Below, piece by piece: positions 51,201 to 63,200 of a stretch of 64,000 nucleotides of DNA. The notes under the pieces are model-generated. The model saw nothing but the letters and a program-made list of their open reading frames with translations, did no database searches and had not been told where the DNA came from. A program made the translations under genes and the position numbers. Origin of the DNA: Oxyruncus cristatus (lineage: Eukaryota; Chordata; Aves; Passeriformes; Cotingidae); the NCBI GenBank assembly GCA_013399855.1, contig VXAY01003218.1, positions 1,310,737 to 1,374,736 on the forward strand, in the 5' to 3' direction. The number at the start of each line of letters is the position of its first letter. Within the stretch, counting starts at the first letter, position 1.

Positions 51201-54200
51201 CAACCACAGCTTCTCTGGGCAACCTGTGCCAGGTGTTGTGCAACCTGGGGCCTCCCCACCCTCACAGGGAAGGATTCCTTCCCAATATTCTATCCCTGAC
51301 TCCTTTCAGTTTAAAACCTTTCCACCTAGCATTTGATACCTCATCTATGGCTAAATGGGAAACACTGAAACAGGTTGAAATTCCCACTTCAAAAAGTCAG
51401 AGGTGAATGAGCCCAACCAGCAATCTCACTGAGTGCATTTTATTTTGCCTCTGCTGTTTCTCTGCCATCCCTGGTGTTCCAGAGCCCCCAGTGTTCAAGG
51501 GGGATTTCCACTCCAGCCGAGTCGAGCCCTTGGGGGGCAATGCCATGTTGAACTGTGAGGTCAGGGGAGATCCCCCTCCAACCATCCAGTGGAGCAAAAA
51601 GGGAGTTGGGGTTCAGATCAGCAGCAGGATCCAACAGCTTATCAACGGTTCCCTCGCCATCTATGGCACTGTGGTGAGTCCTGCTCTGCTACCAGGAGCT
51701 TCTGTCTTGTACTCATATTACTCAAGGTATTCCAAATCACATTGTTTGGGAAGAGCGAGGCTACATATTTAATCCACTTTTGCATTTACCTTTAACAAAT
51801 GTTTTAGTTCAAGCTAGAATTAGACGCAAAGTACTGAGACCAAAAAAGAACAGGGGGTCATAGTTCTCTTTGGTTGTGGGAAGAACTGAATCTGTGTGCT
51901 AATTGTTGGTGTGTTGGTCATACCCCAGTTAAATGGGACTTTTACTTTTGACCTTAGAAGAGCCTGGATTCTACAACGTCAGGTCAGCAAGTGCATTCTC
52001 CTTGTGCAAATATCTCAGCATTTAAATTCCTAATATGAAGAATAAGGCCCTTTTTTTCCCCATTAACTCTTGTCTGTGTTTTGAAATGGGGTTAAAAACA
52101 GCAACCCCCTTGAGCTCCTTTAAGTTAAAAAAATTAATTTGGTCATCAGCATGAAGGAGTTGAAGGAAATTAAAAATGGAATAATAAAAGTAATGCACCA
52201 CATCAGCTTACTGTTAATGTTGAGGCACTCCATGTTAACACCATGTAACTTCACGTACTGTTAATGTTGAGGTAGTCCAGGATCTAACAGCAGAGCCCTT
52301 CAGATCCAGGGACTGCTGCCTTGTGTCACAGAAAATTCCCTCTCGGGAGGGGTGTGAGCACTGACCCTGTTTTGTTCTCCAGAATGATGATGCTGGTGAC
52401 TACAAGTGCGTGGCTACCAACGAGGCCGGGGTGGTGGAGCGCAGCCTGACCCTCACACTGCAGAGTAAGGCTCGGGGAGGGGCAGTGCCATGGATGGGGC
52501 TGATCTCCTGCCCATGGATAGTGGAGGCAGCTCCCAGGGGAGGTTTGGGGTTTGGGCAATGCCCTGTAGGTTCAGACTTGTCTCATCTTTCATAAAATCA
52601 TAGAAGGGCTTGGTTTGGAAGGGACGTTAGAGATTACCTGCCATGGGCAGGGACACCTTCCACTAGACCAGCTTGCTCCAACCTGGCCTTGAGACTTCCA
52701 GGGATGGGGCAGCCACAGCTTCTCTGGGCTGTGAGAATATTTTATCATGAATATTTAAGTGTCTGGTCTAAGCTGTGATTGAAGTTAAAGAGAAGGATGC
52801 AGAAGGGGATTGAGACTCATCTTAGAAACCAACTTTGAGCAGAGCAACTTCAGGCCTTCTGAAAGGGCCTGTTTCTCTTGGTTAACTAGAGAGGATATCT
52901 CTACAACTGGATTGAACTAGACTCTCAGCTTTCAAAGTAAGAAATTTGTGGGAGATGAATCCCGTTTTTTAGTGACAATGTTTTATTTTTGGCAGAAATA
53001 ATATGGTAGAATTGGGGTTTTTTTTGCTAGTGGGAGAATTTCTAAACATCCCCTTCCTACTGTGGCCTCAAGCACTGTGGGTCTGTTACTTATGTCTTAG
53101 TTGCTTCTGGACATGATTATCAGTATCTTCCTGTTTTATGAAAAAAACACATTTTAGTAAAAAAGACGACTGTGTGCTCTTACAGTGGGGCCCCAGTCCC
53201 AGCTTTGGTCCTCAGATGTTAAACCGTGTTAAACCAACCTATTGAGTGCGTTGTAACGCGTGTCTGTTTGGTGGCACTCGGGGACATGGTTTAGTGGTGA
53301 ACATGGTGGGTTGATGGTTGGACTTGGTGATCTCAAAGGTCTTTTCCAGCCTTAGGGGTCCCATGATTCTGTTTTACCAGTGGAAGATCAAGAATAATAA
53401 TTTTAGTCAAAGTAAACTGCCTTAAGGTTGCTCTGTGCTCGTTCTGCCCAGCCCTTTGACCTGAAATCAGTAAGGAGCTGCGTGAAGTGCCGTTGCCTGA
53501 AGATGTGTCCCTTGCAGGCCCCCCGGCGATCACCGTGGAGCCCGTGGGCACGGTTGTGGACGCCGGTGCCACGGCACTGCTGCACTGCCAGGCCAGCGGG
53601 CAACCTGCCCCTGCCATCAGCTGGTCCCGGCAGGGCCGGCCCGTGGTGAGCGACGACAGGGTGACGGTGCTGTCCAACGGCTCCCTGCGCGTGGCGGCCG
53701 CGCGGCGCGAGGACACGGCCCCGTACCAGTGCGTGGCCAGGAACCTCCTGGGATCCGTCCTCGTCACAGTGCCCCTCACGGTCCAGGGTACGTGCACAGC
53801 ACATCACCGGGACGCTACAGCCCTACCGGAGCTCCAGTGGGGCCGAGATTTCATCTTAGCCGCGTTTCATGGATAAGATAATTGATCTTGTCTTCCTTGT
53901 AAGGTCTAAGTTAAGCCTTGCCTGAGATGTCAGTGGGATTCTGTTTCATGACGTTTTATTGCATTGTACTCATCCTGCTGGGTGAGGCAGAGGGTGTGGA
54001 GTGAGAGACATAAATAATAATGAAAAGGGTCTTGAACTGGCCCCCATGCTCAGAACACATCACTGAACTGTGCCTCTAAAGAACAGCCTTTAGGAGCACA
54101 AGCAATAATTGTCTGTGAGCTGCAGGAAGATATTTCTGCAGTAGTGCAGACACGAAGTGAGTTTGATTTCCAAGTATGGCTCAGGAAGAGCATTTTTCAC

Positions 54201-57200
54201 TCGCCTAAGAGAATTTTAAGCACAAGCACGTTCCAAGCAGCCTCCCTGTTCCCCCTGCAGTGCACGGCGGGTTCTCCAGCTGGCTGGAATGGCGGGCGTG
54301 CAGCGTCACCTGTGGCCAGGGGGTCCAGGAGCGGGTCCGACAGTGCAACAACCCCCTCCCGGCCAACGGGGGCCGGAGCTGTGAGGGGCCCCACGCCGAC
54401 GTGCGCAGCTGCCACGACAGGCCGTGCCCAGGTACTCCCTCCGTCACAGGGGGGGTCCCGGAACGGCCTGGCTTGGCAGGGACCTTAATGCCCATCTCAT
54501 TCCACGCCTGCCCCGGGCAGGGACACCTTCCACCAGCTCAGGTTGCTCCAAGCCCTGTCCAGCCTGGCCTTGGACACCTCCAGGGATCCAGGGCAGCCAC
54601 AGCTTCTCTGGGCAACCTGTGCCAGGGCCTTCTCACCCTCCCAGGGAAGGATTCCTTCCCAATCTCCCATCTAACCCTGCCCTCTGGCAGTTTAAAATCA
54701 TTCCCCCATGTCCTGTCACTGTCTGCCCATGTCTCTTTCCCTCTGTTTTATAAGCCCCGTTTAAGTATCGAAAGGCCACAGTGAATTGATACTTTTAATG
54801 TGCCTTGTGTTGTGCCCAGGCGATGAACCATCAACCATCACAGATCTTCATGGCAGATTCATTTGTCTAAGCAGTTGGAACTGATTTTGTCCTTCACGTA
54901 AAGAAAGAGGAATTTTCCTTAAATACCAAAAAATATTGTTTAATGAAAACTGGGGGTGTTTCTGTTTCTCAGTGGATGGCAGCTGGTCGGAGTGGGGGCC
55001 GTGGGAGGAGTGTTCCAAGAGCTGTGGACACGGCAACAGGACCAGGAGCAGGACCTGCAGTGCCCCCCTGGCCCAGCATGGGGGGGAGCCCTGCAAGGGC
55101 AGTGCTGTGGAGTCAGTCATGTGCAATGTCAGGCCTTGCCCAGGTAAGACACGAGGAATTTAAGTTATTTGCACAAGGGGCGTCATATATACATTTCTTT
55201 TTTTCTCCAAACCCAAATTCTCTCAGCTTATGGAGGTTTTTTTGTTTTAAAATTGGTTGTAATTCACTGAATGGCACTAGTTCTTGGAAACAGGAATCAC
55301 AAAAGTAACTGCAAGGAATATTCTCAGCAATTTTTTTTTATTACATCAGTAAAAATGTAAATGTTGTATTTTGATGTTTTCCAGTACTTGATACTCATAT
55401 TCTCACAGAATAAATTCACTACTTTAAACCTCTTCTGCAAAGCCAGTTAATAAAAAGACCAACCCCAAATCACCGACTATTTAAAGGCCATATAAATAAT
55501 GATCATTAATAATTTATTACTTTATCTGTATGTTTTCCTCTGTTGTTTGAATTTTCAGCCACGTCTTCCTCCCAACCATCTGAATGTTCAGGTTTCCTTC
55601 CTGTCTCATCAGTACTTCCCACACTGGAGAGGTTGTAGTTTATTCAGAAGCTTCACCACTGAGAGATTCCCTTCTGTATAATTTTCACTGTATTGATTTT
55701 TCCCTTTTTCCTGGGCTCTGCTACCAGCATGATTCCAAATGTTCATCCATGGGCCTGAGACTTATTTCTCTAGATTTTGGCAGCAGAATCAGCTCTGGCT
55801 GCTGTTTGTTGGTGACCCTGGAGCTGTGTGCCAGCTTTGGCCAGGCTGTCCTTCTCCTGCTCAGACCTCCAAGCTCACTCAGGGAACTTTGGAGATGCCA
55901 GATTTGATCAAGTGTTAACAGGATCACAGATATGCTCAGCTGGAAGGGCCCCCCAAGGACCATCCAGTCCAGCTCCTGGCCCTGCACAGACACCCCAGCA
56001 ATCCCCCCCTGTCCCTCAGAGCGTTGTCCAAACCCTCCTGGAGCTCTGGCAGCCTTGGGGCCGTGCCCACTGCCCTGGGGAGCCTGGTCAGTGCCAACCA
56101 CCCTCTGGGGAAGAACCTTTTCCTGATACCTCCCCTGACACAACTTCAGACCATTCCCTGGGGTCCTGTCAGTTCAGCTGTTCCACGATCAGGGCGAGGT
56201 GATGTTCAAAACCCGAACCGTTGAGCCGTTTCAGCTGTTGCTCAAACAGGTTTCGAGGGCATCCTCAGGGAACGCGGTGGTGGCGCTGCCGGTGTCGGGC
56301 AGCTCCTGAGTGTGGTGTGTGCTGCCTTTGCAGTGGCCGGCGAGTGGAGCCCGTGGCTGCCGTGGGGCCCGTGCAGCGAGACGTGCGGGCAGGGCACGCA
56401 GAGCCGGGCGCGGCTCTGTGCCAGCCCCGCCCCGGCGCACGGCGGGCCGCGCTGCCGCGGCCCCGACAGCCAGCTGCAGCTGTGCCAGCCGAGACAGTGC
56501 CCAGGTGAGGGGACGCGCCGCTCACGCTCATCCGTTTGTGTTCGGCACTTGCCGGCTCAAACGTGTAGTACTGAAAAAACTCCCCTTCGAGGCTTTTACT
56601 GTCCTGGCCCCTCTGTAGACCCTAGAGATGGGATTTCTTCTCCTGTCCTCGCTTCTCTTCGTTTACCCCCAAAAGCAGCAGTTTAAATCCTTGGCGGTTG
56701 GATTCCAGGTTTCCCAAACATTTATTTTTTTTTTAAGTTTTCCTGGGATCTGTTATGCATTTATCCTTTCTTTCCACATTTTCAGTGAGTGGATAGGAAA
56801 ACTCACAGTTTTCAAATAGGACCTCTGTATTTGGCTGAGTGCAGGGATAACCAAGGGAAGTTCCGTGGAGTGGAATGTGCAGTAGCTCAGACTGAACGTT
56901 CTGGCTTCACGCTCCATTTTTCACATGCCAGATCCTACGCTGAATCCCACTGTGACTACAGCTGGTAAAAGGGAGAACTGACCTCGTGGTAGTGGAGCAC
57001 CCAAGGGCCAGATGTTGCACATTTATCCAGCTCCATGTGCTGCTGCTGAGGATGCTCCTGCTTACAAATGGGTTGGGACTACTCAGCCTCTTAGCCCCCA
57101 GTGCCAGTGCTCACCTGGATGACAGTTTGTGTCACCACACCTTAGGAGATCAGAGACCTCCCCCTGCTCAGCTGCTCAAACCTGCCCCACGTGAGATCAT

Positions 57201-60200
57201 TGAGTGGTAATGTCCATTGGTGCTGGATGTTGTTATCCAAACTGCAGAGCCAGTAAATCACAGGTGGGTTAGGAAGGGGGTGGAGAAGGTGGTGAGGGCT
57301 CCATCTTCAGACAGTGCAGCTGCAGCCAGAGGATGAAGATTCTAGTCAGGCTTACAGGTTATTTAAAAGACAGGTCATCTCTTTCTCTCACTGTCACTCC
57401 TGGAAATCACAGAATCGTGGAATCCTAAAGTGGGTTGAGTTGGGAGGGTCTTAAAGATCATCCAGTTCCAAACTCCTGCCATGGGCAGGGACACCTTCAA
57501 CTGGCCCAGGTTGCTCCAAGACCCCGTCCAACCTGGCCTTGGACACTTCCAGGGATGGGGCAGCCACAACTTCTCTGGGCAACCTGTGCCAGGGCCAGCC
57601 AATATTCCATCTAACCCTGCCCTCTGGCAGTGGGAAGCTGTTCCCCCTTGTCCTGTCCCTCCAGGCCCGTGTCCAAAGTCCCTCTCCAGCTCTCCTGGAG
57701 CCCCTTTAGGCACTGGAAGGCTGCAATAATGGTCACGCTGGAGCCTTCTCCTCTCCAGGCTGAACAATCCCAACTCTCCTCCCTTTGCTCCCAGCAGAGC
57801 TGCTCCAGCCCTCTGCTCATCTTGGGGCCTCCTCTGGACTCTCTCCAGCAGCTCCATGTCCTCCATGTGCTGTTCCCCAGGGCTGGAGCAGCTCTGCAGG
57901 GGGGTCTCACCTGTGGGGCAGAGGGGCAGAATCCCCCCCTGCCCTGCTGCCCACACTGGGGGATCAGCCCAGGGCACGGGGGGTCTGGGTGCCAGTGCAC
58001 ATGTCCCTCCCTCACCCAGCAGAACCCCCAAGTCCCTGTGTAGGAACCCCTGTGCAGCCGAGATGTTCTGCAGAGAGAGTCTGTGAGGTCCCACTGTGAG
58101 TTTTCCTGAGGTAGTGCTGCTTTGCTGTGTTATTCCCCAAGTCACACTGTAACTGTGCCATGCCTCTGCCTGCAGTGGATGGGAAGTGGGCCCCCTGGAG
58201 CAGCTGGAGCGCCTGCAGCGTGTCCTGTGGCGGGGGCAGCAGGCAGAGGACGCGGCTCTGCTCGGACCCGGTGCCACAGTTCGGGGGACACAAGTGTGAG
58301 GGGAGTGACGTTCAGATGGATTTCTGCAACAGCGATCCCTGCCCCAGTAAGTGCTCTGGGTCCGGCTGCTCACCCCCTCCCTGGCTTTGGGGCTGTGCAG
58401 GAGGGGAGGGATGCACTCCCACAAAAATCAGGGGGCTGAACGGATGGCTTTCTTAGCTCTGGTTCTTTTTGTTTTGGGAAAAGAGATTAGGAAGTTACTC
58501 TCCAGTAGAAGTGTTTTCCTTGCTTTACTGTCTGGTTTTAAATAACTGTTACTGAGAGGAAGACAGATCAGATGTGACTTATTTTTTCAGTCCACGGCAA
58601 CTGGGGCCCGTGGAGCAGTTGGGGCACCTGCAGCCGCACGTGCAGCGGGGGCCAGACGCGGCGGTACCGCAGCTGTGACAACCCGCGCCCGGCCAGCGGC
58701 GGCAGGGGCTGCGCTGGGCCCGACGTGCAGAGCCAGCGGTGCAGCACCGACCTGTGCCCCGGTGAGTGCCCACTGCAGCAGCGGGTGCAGCTCACCCTGG
58801 AAGGCAGCCCGTAATGTGTGGGAGATTTCCATACTATGGAAGGAATGTAGACCACCCCTGGAAGTGTCCAAGCACAGGCTGGACGGGACTTGGGGCAACC
58901 TGGGCTAGTGGGAGGTGTCCCTGCCCATGGCAGAGGGTGGCACTGGATGGGCTTTAAGGCCCCTTCTCACCCAAACCATTCCAGGATTCTGTGAAAATCC
59001 TTATAATTCCTTACGATTTCATACAATCTAATAATCCTCTCCCTTTTTAAAGGACCGTCACCTGATAAGGATTTTGCCTTTCACATGTTAGATTTTCCCA
59101 AAAGGACAGAGAAAAAATCAAACCAGGACATATCCTATGAAAATGTCTCCTCCACTATGTTTCTGAGGGAGAAGGTTCACACCTGCCCACTAAGGTGGTC
59201 TGGTCATCCTTTGAGCTATTCCTTAACACATTGCTTCCCTCAAGAAGGAATGAACCTAAGCATAACCGATGCAGCCTGAAACATTTAAACTGAAAAATGT
59301 CTTTCTTCGTTCTCTCTTTCTCCAGTGGATGGGAACTGGGGGCAGTGGCAGCCATGGAGCCCGTGCTCTGCCTCCTGTGGAGGGGGAGAGCAGAGCCGGG
59401 TGCGCCTGTGCAGCAGCCCAGCCCCATCAAACCGGGGCCGGCCCTGCCCCGGGGACTCCTCCCAGATATCCCGGTGCAACACCCAAGCGTGTCCTGGTGA
59501 GTTCGTTTACAGCTTGTGTAGTGTGGGGAAAGGCTGTGGCTCTCCTGATTTCACTGTTGCTTTCTCCTGTCTTGCCCAGCTGACTGAGTAATTTAATTTT
59601 TTGGGGTTTAAACCTCCCCTGCAATTTAAGCCTAATTCAATCTCCCCTACAATATCCAACAGCACATGTCATATGGCCCATTTTTTTCTCTCGCTCCTTC
59701 CCTCCCCTGCACAGGTGGGCCTGCCCGTGCCAAGGGCAGCATCATTGGCAACATTAATGATGTGGAATTTGGGATTGCTTTCCTGAACGCCACGGTGACG
59801 GACGGCCCAGACTCTGACACCAGAGTCATACAGGCAAAGATCACAAACGTCCCTCGGAGCATTGGTAGGCTTTTTCACTTTTATCACTTTTTTGTGCTCT
59901 CAGGACACCAATACATCCTGTCATCTGGTTCAGATCTGAAGGGTTGCCTTAGTTTTCGGTCTTCATTCACTCTTGGGTATGTGGGTCGCGTGATGTTCAC
60001 ATTAAAGCTCCCTGATGTTTTGTGGTCATTCTTTCAGGCCCAGCAATGAGAAAGCTCGTTTCCATACTCAGCCCAGTTTATTGGACAACTGCCAAAGAAA
60101 TTGGGGAAGCAATGAACGGGTTCACGCTCACTGATGCCGTCTTCAAGAGAGAAACTCAAGTGGAGTTTGCAACTGGTGAGTTCCCTGGGATAGACCAGCT

Positions 60201-63200
60201 CTTTCCATGTCCATTAAGCTGGATAGATCCTGCATTTCTTAAAAAATAGCACAGGACCATTGCTGAAACTTGAGTCTTATGCTCACACCAGTATTTTCTG
60301 AGTGCCTGTGTCTGAGGCTTAAATACAGCTTTCAGAGCTGTGGTTTGAAACATGCCATGGTTTTTATGATAGGCTGTGGTACACCTTAGACAATGCGAGG
60401 ATGAATAACTCGTCAGGGATTTCCGTTCAGATCCCCTGTGGTAGAGCAGTCTCTGGTTGGGAAGGTGGATACACCAAGGTGCTCTGACAATCCCCAGGTG
60501 AGGTCCTGCGGCTGACGCACGTCGCGCGGGGCCTGGACTCTGACGGGGCCCTGCTCCTGGACGTCGTTGTGAGTGGCCACGTGCTGCAGCTCCCGGCCCT
60601 GGCTGACGTCACCGTGAAGGTAAAGCTGCCATCCTTCCCTCCCTCCCTCCTCAGCTGCAGTAGAGCAGTAAACACTAACTCCTGAAAACTGCTGTACTGT
60701 ATGCGGCTTGTTTTGTGTCTGGTTTAACTGACAGATGCTGATGTTGCCTTTGAAAGCAAAAAGTTGTCACCAGGCAGGTGATGTTGGTCTCTCAAGAATC
60801 TGAGCTGTTGGCAGGTGGTGCTGAGAGCCGTCTTCAGGGTAGTTATTGAGGGCATGTCGGTGTTGCTCTCAATAGAGCTGGAAAGGGGCATCTTTAACCT
60901 CTCTGATTTAGTCATTAGTTAGTGGTAGTTACAATATTGCACTGTATTAATCCCACCATACAGTAAATATACATGAAGTTGTTAATATTTTGCTACAGTG
61001 CAATATACAGTATGTCCAATATTTATACCTCTTTCTAGTGGCAGGGTTTTTCTCTGTTGAGTGTTTCTTTAACATGTTTGTCAGCATCTGACTTAGAATA
61101 CAAACAAAATATTCAGACCTCAAAAGACTGGTATTAAAGAGTAAGATAATTTTCAGGTTTTTGGCAGTGCTGTGGCCTCCATCATCAGGCTCCTCAATAC
61201 ATCAGTCTCTGTCTTTTAAAGAAATGCCCCAGGTGCTGTTAAGGTTCAGCAGTTAAAGTAAGAGGGGAAAGGACACGTGTATGTGAAATACCATTTGTTC
61301 AGCTGCTCTGAGCTCTCGTGCAACTTGAAAATGCAAGATTGCACAGGTTTTGGCTGCACTCAGCAGCTGATGCCCAAGTGCTGCTGTTCCAGGATTACAC
61401 AGAGGACTACATCCAGACTGGCCCAGGGCAGCTGTACGCCCACTCCACCCGGCTCTTCACCGTGGATGGAGTCAGCGTTCCCTACACCTGGAACCACACC
61501 ATCACCTATGACTACACCAAGGGGAAGATGCCCTTCCTGGTGGAAACACTCCACGCTTCCTCCATTGCAACAGAGTACAACCCACTGGAAGAAGCTGTGA
61601 CTTTCAAAATCCAGGCGTCCATTGCCAAAGGTACTGTTCTAGTCTTTCCCAGAAATCAAACAATGGAGAAATAACGTCATCTTCTCCTAGAATTCATTAC
61701 CTGTAGTCTCAAAAGGAAATTTGGTGAAAGTTGGGTAACTATTGTAGATCTTGAGACCCACCTGTCTCATTAATGTACCCACAGACTAACACGTAGGAGC
61801 TATTGCAGTTTGCACTTCCTCCACCCCTGGTTCTCATCCACGCTGCCAAAGGCATCCCCAGCAGCCTCAGAATTAACCTGAAATAGTTCCATTTTCTTGC
61901 ATGTCCCTTTCATTCTCTAAAATGAAATTATCATGGAATCCCAGACTGGTTTGGGTTGGAATGGACTTTAAAGTCCATCCAGTCCCACCCCCTGTCATGG
62001 GCAGGGACACCTTCCACCAGACCAGGTTGCTCCAAGCCCTGTCCAACCTGTTGCTTTTGTGTGGGGTCAGATGTTGGTGGGTTTTATGTTTGGGTTTGTG
62101 TTCCCATACCTACTAAGAAAAAGGATTGTGTATTTTCTCCTCCCAGCAAAACCCACATAAATATAAATCAGGTAGTAATGAGGTGGAACTTGCAGTCACT
62201 CCGAGGGGAACCTCCACACACCATTTGGTGTTACACAAACCAGCATAAAACATGTACCACTGACTTTTACAGCCCAAGTAGAAAAACTACTAAAGGCTGG
62301 ATTTAAAAGTTTCTGTTTTGGTGTTCAAGTATAGTAAATACATTATGAATAGCTGGGCTGCAGTTCTTAATGCTAAAGTAATAAAATGGCCATGTTTTCA
62401 TCCCCAAGTAACATGTGCTTCCTTTACCATCCAGGGGATCGTAGCAACCAGTGCCCTGCTGGGTTTGGCTTGGACTCATCTGGGCCTTATTGCTCAGGTA
62501 CTGATGGACATGGGTGGTGTAATTACAGACCCGTGGGGTGGGTGGGAAGGCACCTTAAAACTCATCCCACACCTTCCACTGGCCCAGGTTGCTCCAGCGT
62601 GGCCTTGGACACTTCTAGGGATGGGGCAGCCACAGCTTCTCTGGGCAACCTGTTCCAGGGCCTCACCACCCTCACAGGGAAGAATTTCTTCCCAGTCTCC
62701 CATCTAACCCTGCCCTCTGGCAGTGGGAAGCCATTCCCTGTGTCCTGTCCCTCCAGGTGCTTGTCCCAAGTCCCTCTCCAGCTCTCTTGGAGCCCCTTCA
62801 GGTACTGGAAAGCTTCAATAAAGTCACTCTGGAGCCTTCTCTTCTCCCAGCCTGTGTCCAGAGCAGAGGTGCTGCAGCCCTTGGAGCATCTCCATCACCT
62901 CCTCTGGACCTGCTCTAAGAGGTCCGTGTCTGTGTGGTACTGAGGTCTCCAGAGCTGGACACGGTGCTCACCACCAGGATCTACAGCACCTTTAGTTGGA
63001 CTTTCAAACCATGCAGTACTTCAGAAAGTGTCAGTTCCACTGACAAAGGGTGTGGATCCAACGGCAGATGAAGACTCACCCAGAATGTGAGCAGTGCCCG
63101 GGCAGCCTCAGTACCTCAGATACACGTGAGGGACACTGAGCCTCAGCGCCTGTAGAGCAAGGAAGGACTTACCTGACCTGCTGGATGGAGATGGAGAGAA

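Noticed and set aside
57375..58424. A 349-codon minus-strand open frame
   Set aside because: Most of it runs through the CR1 copy at 57405-58080 and the rest overlaps the complement of the TSP1 repeat 4 exon. The translation is repeat-derived, with no domain.
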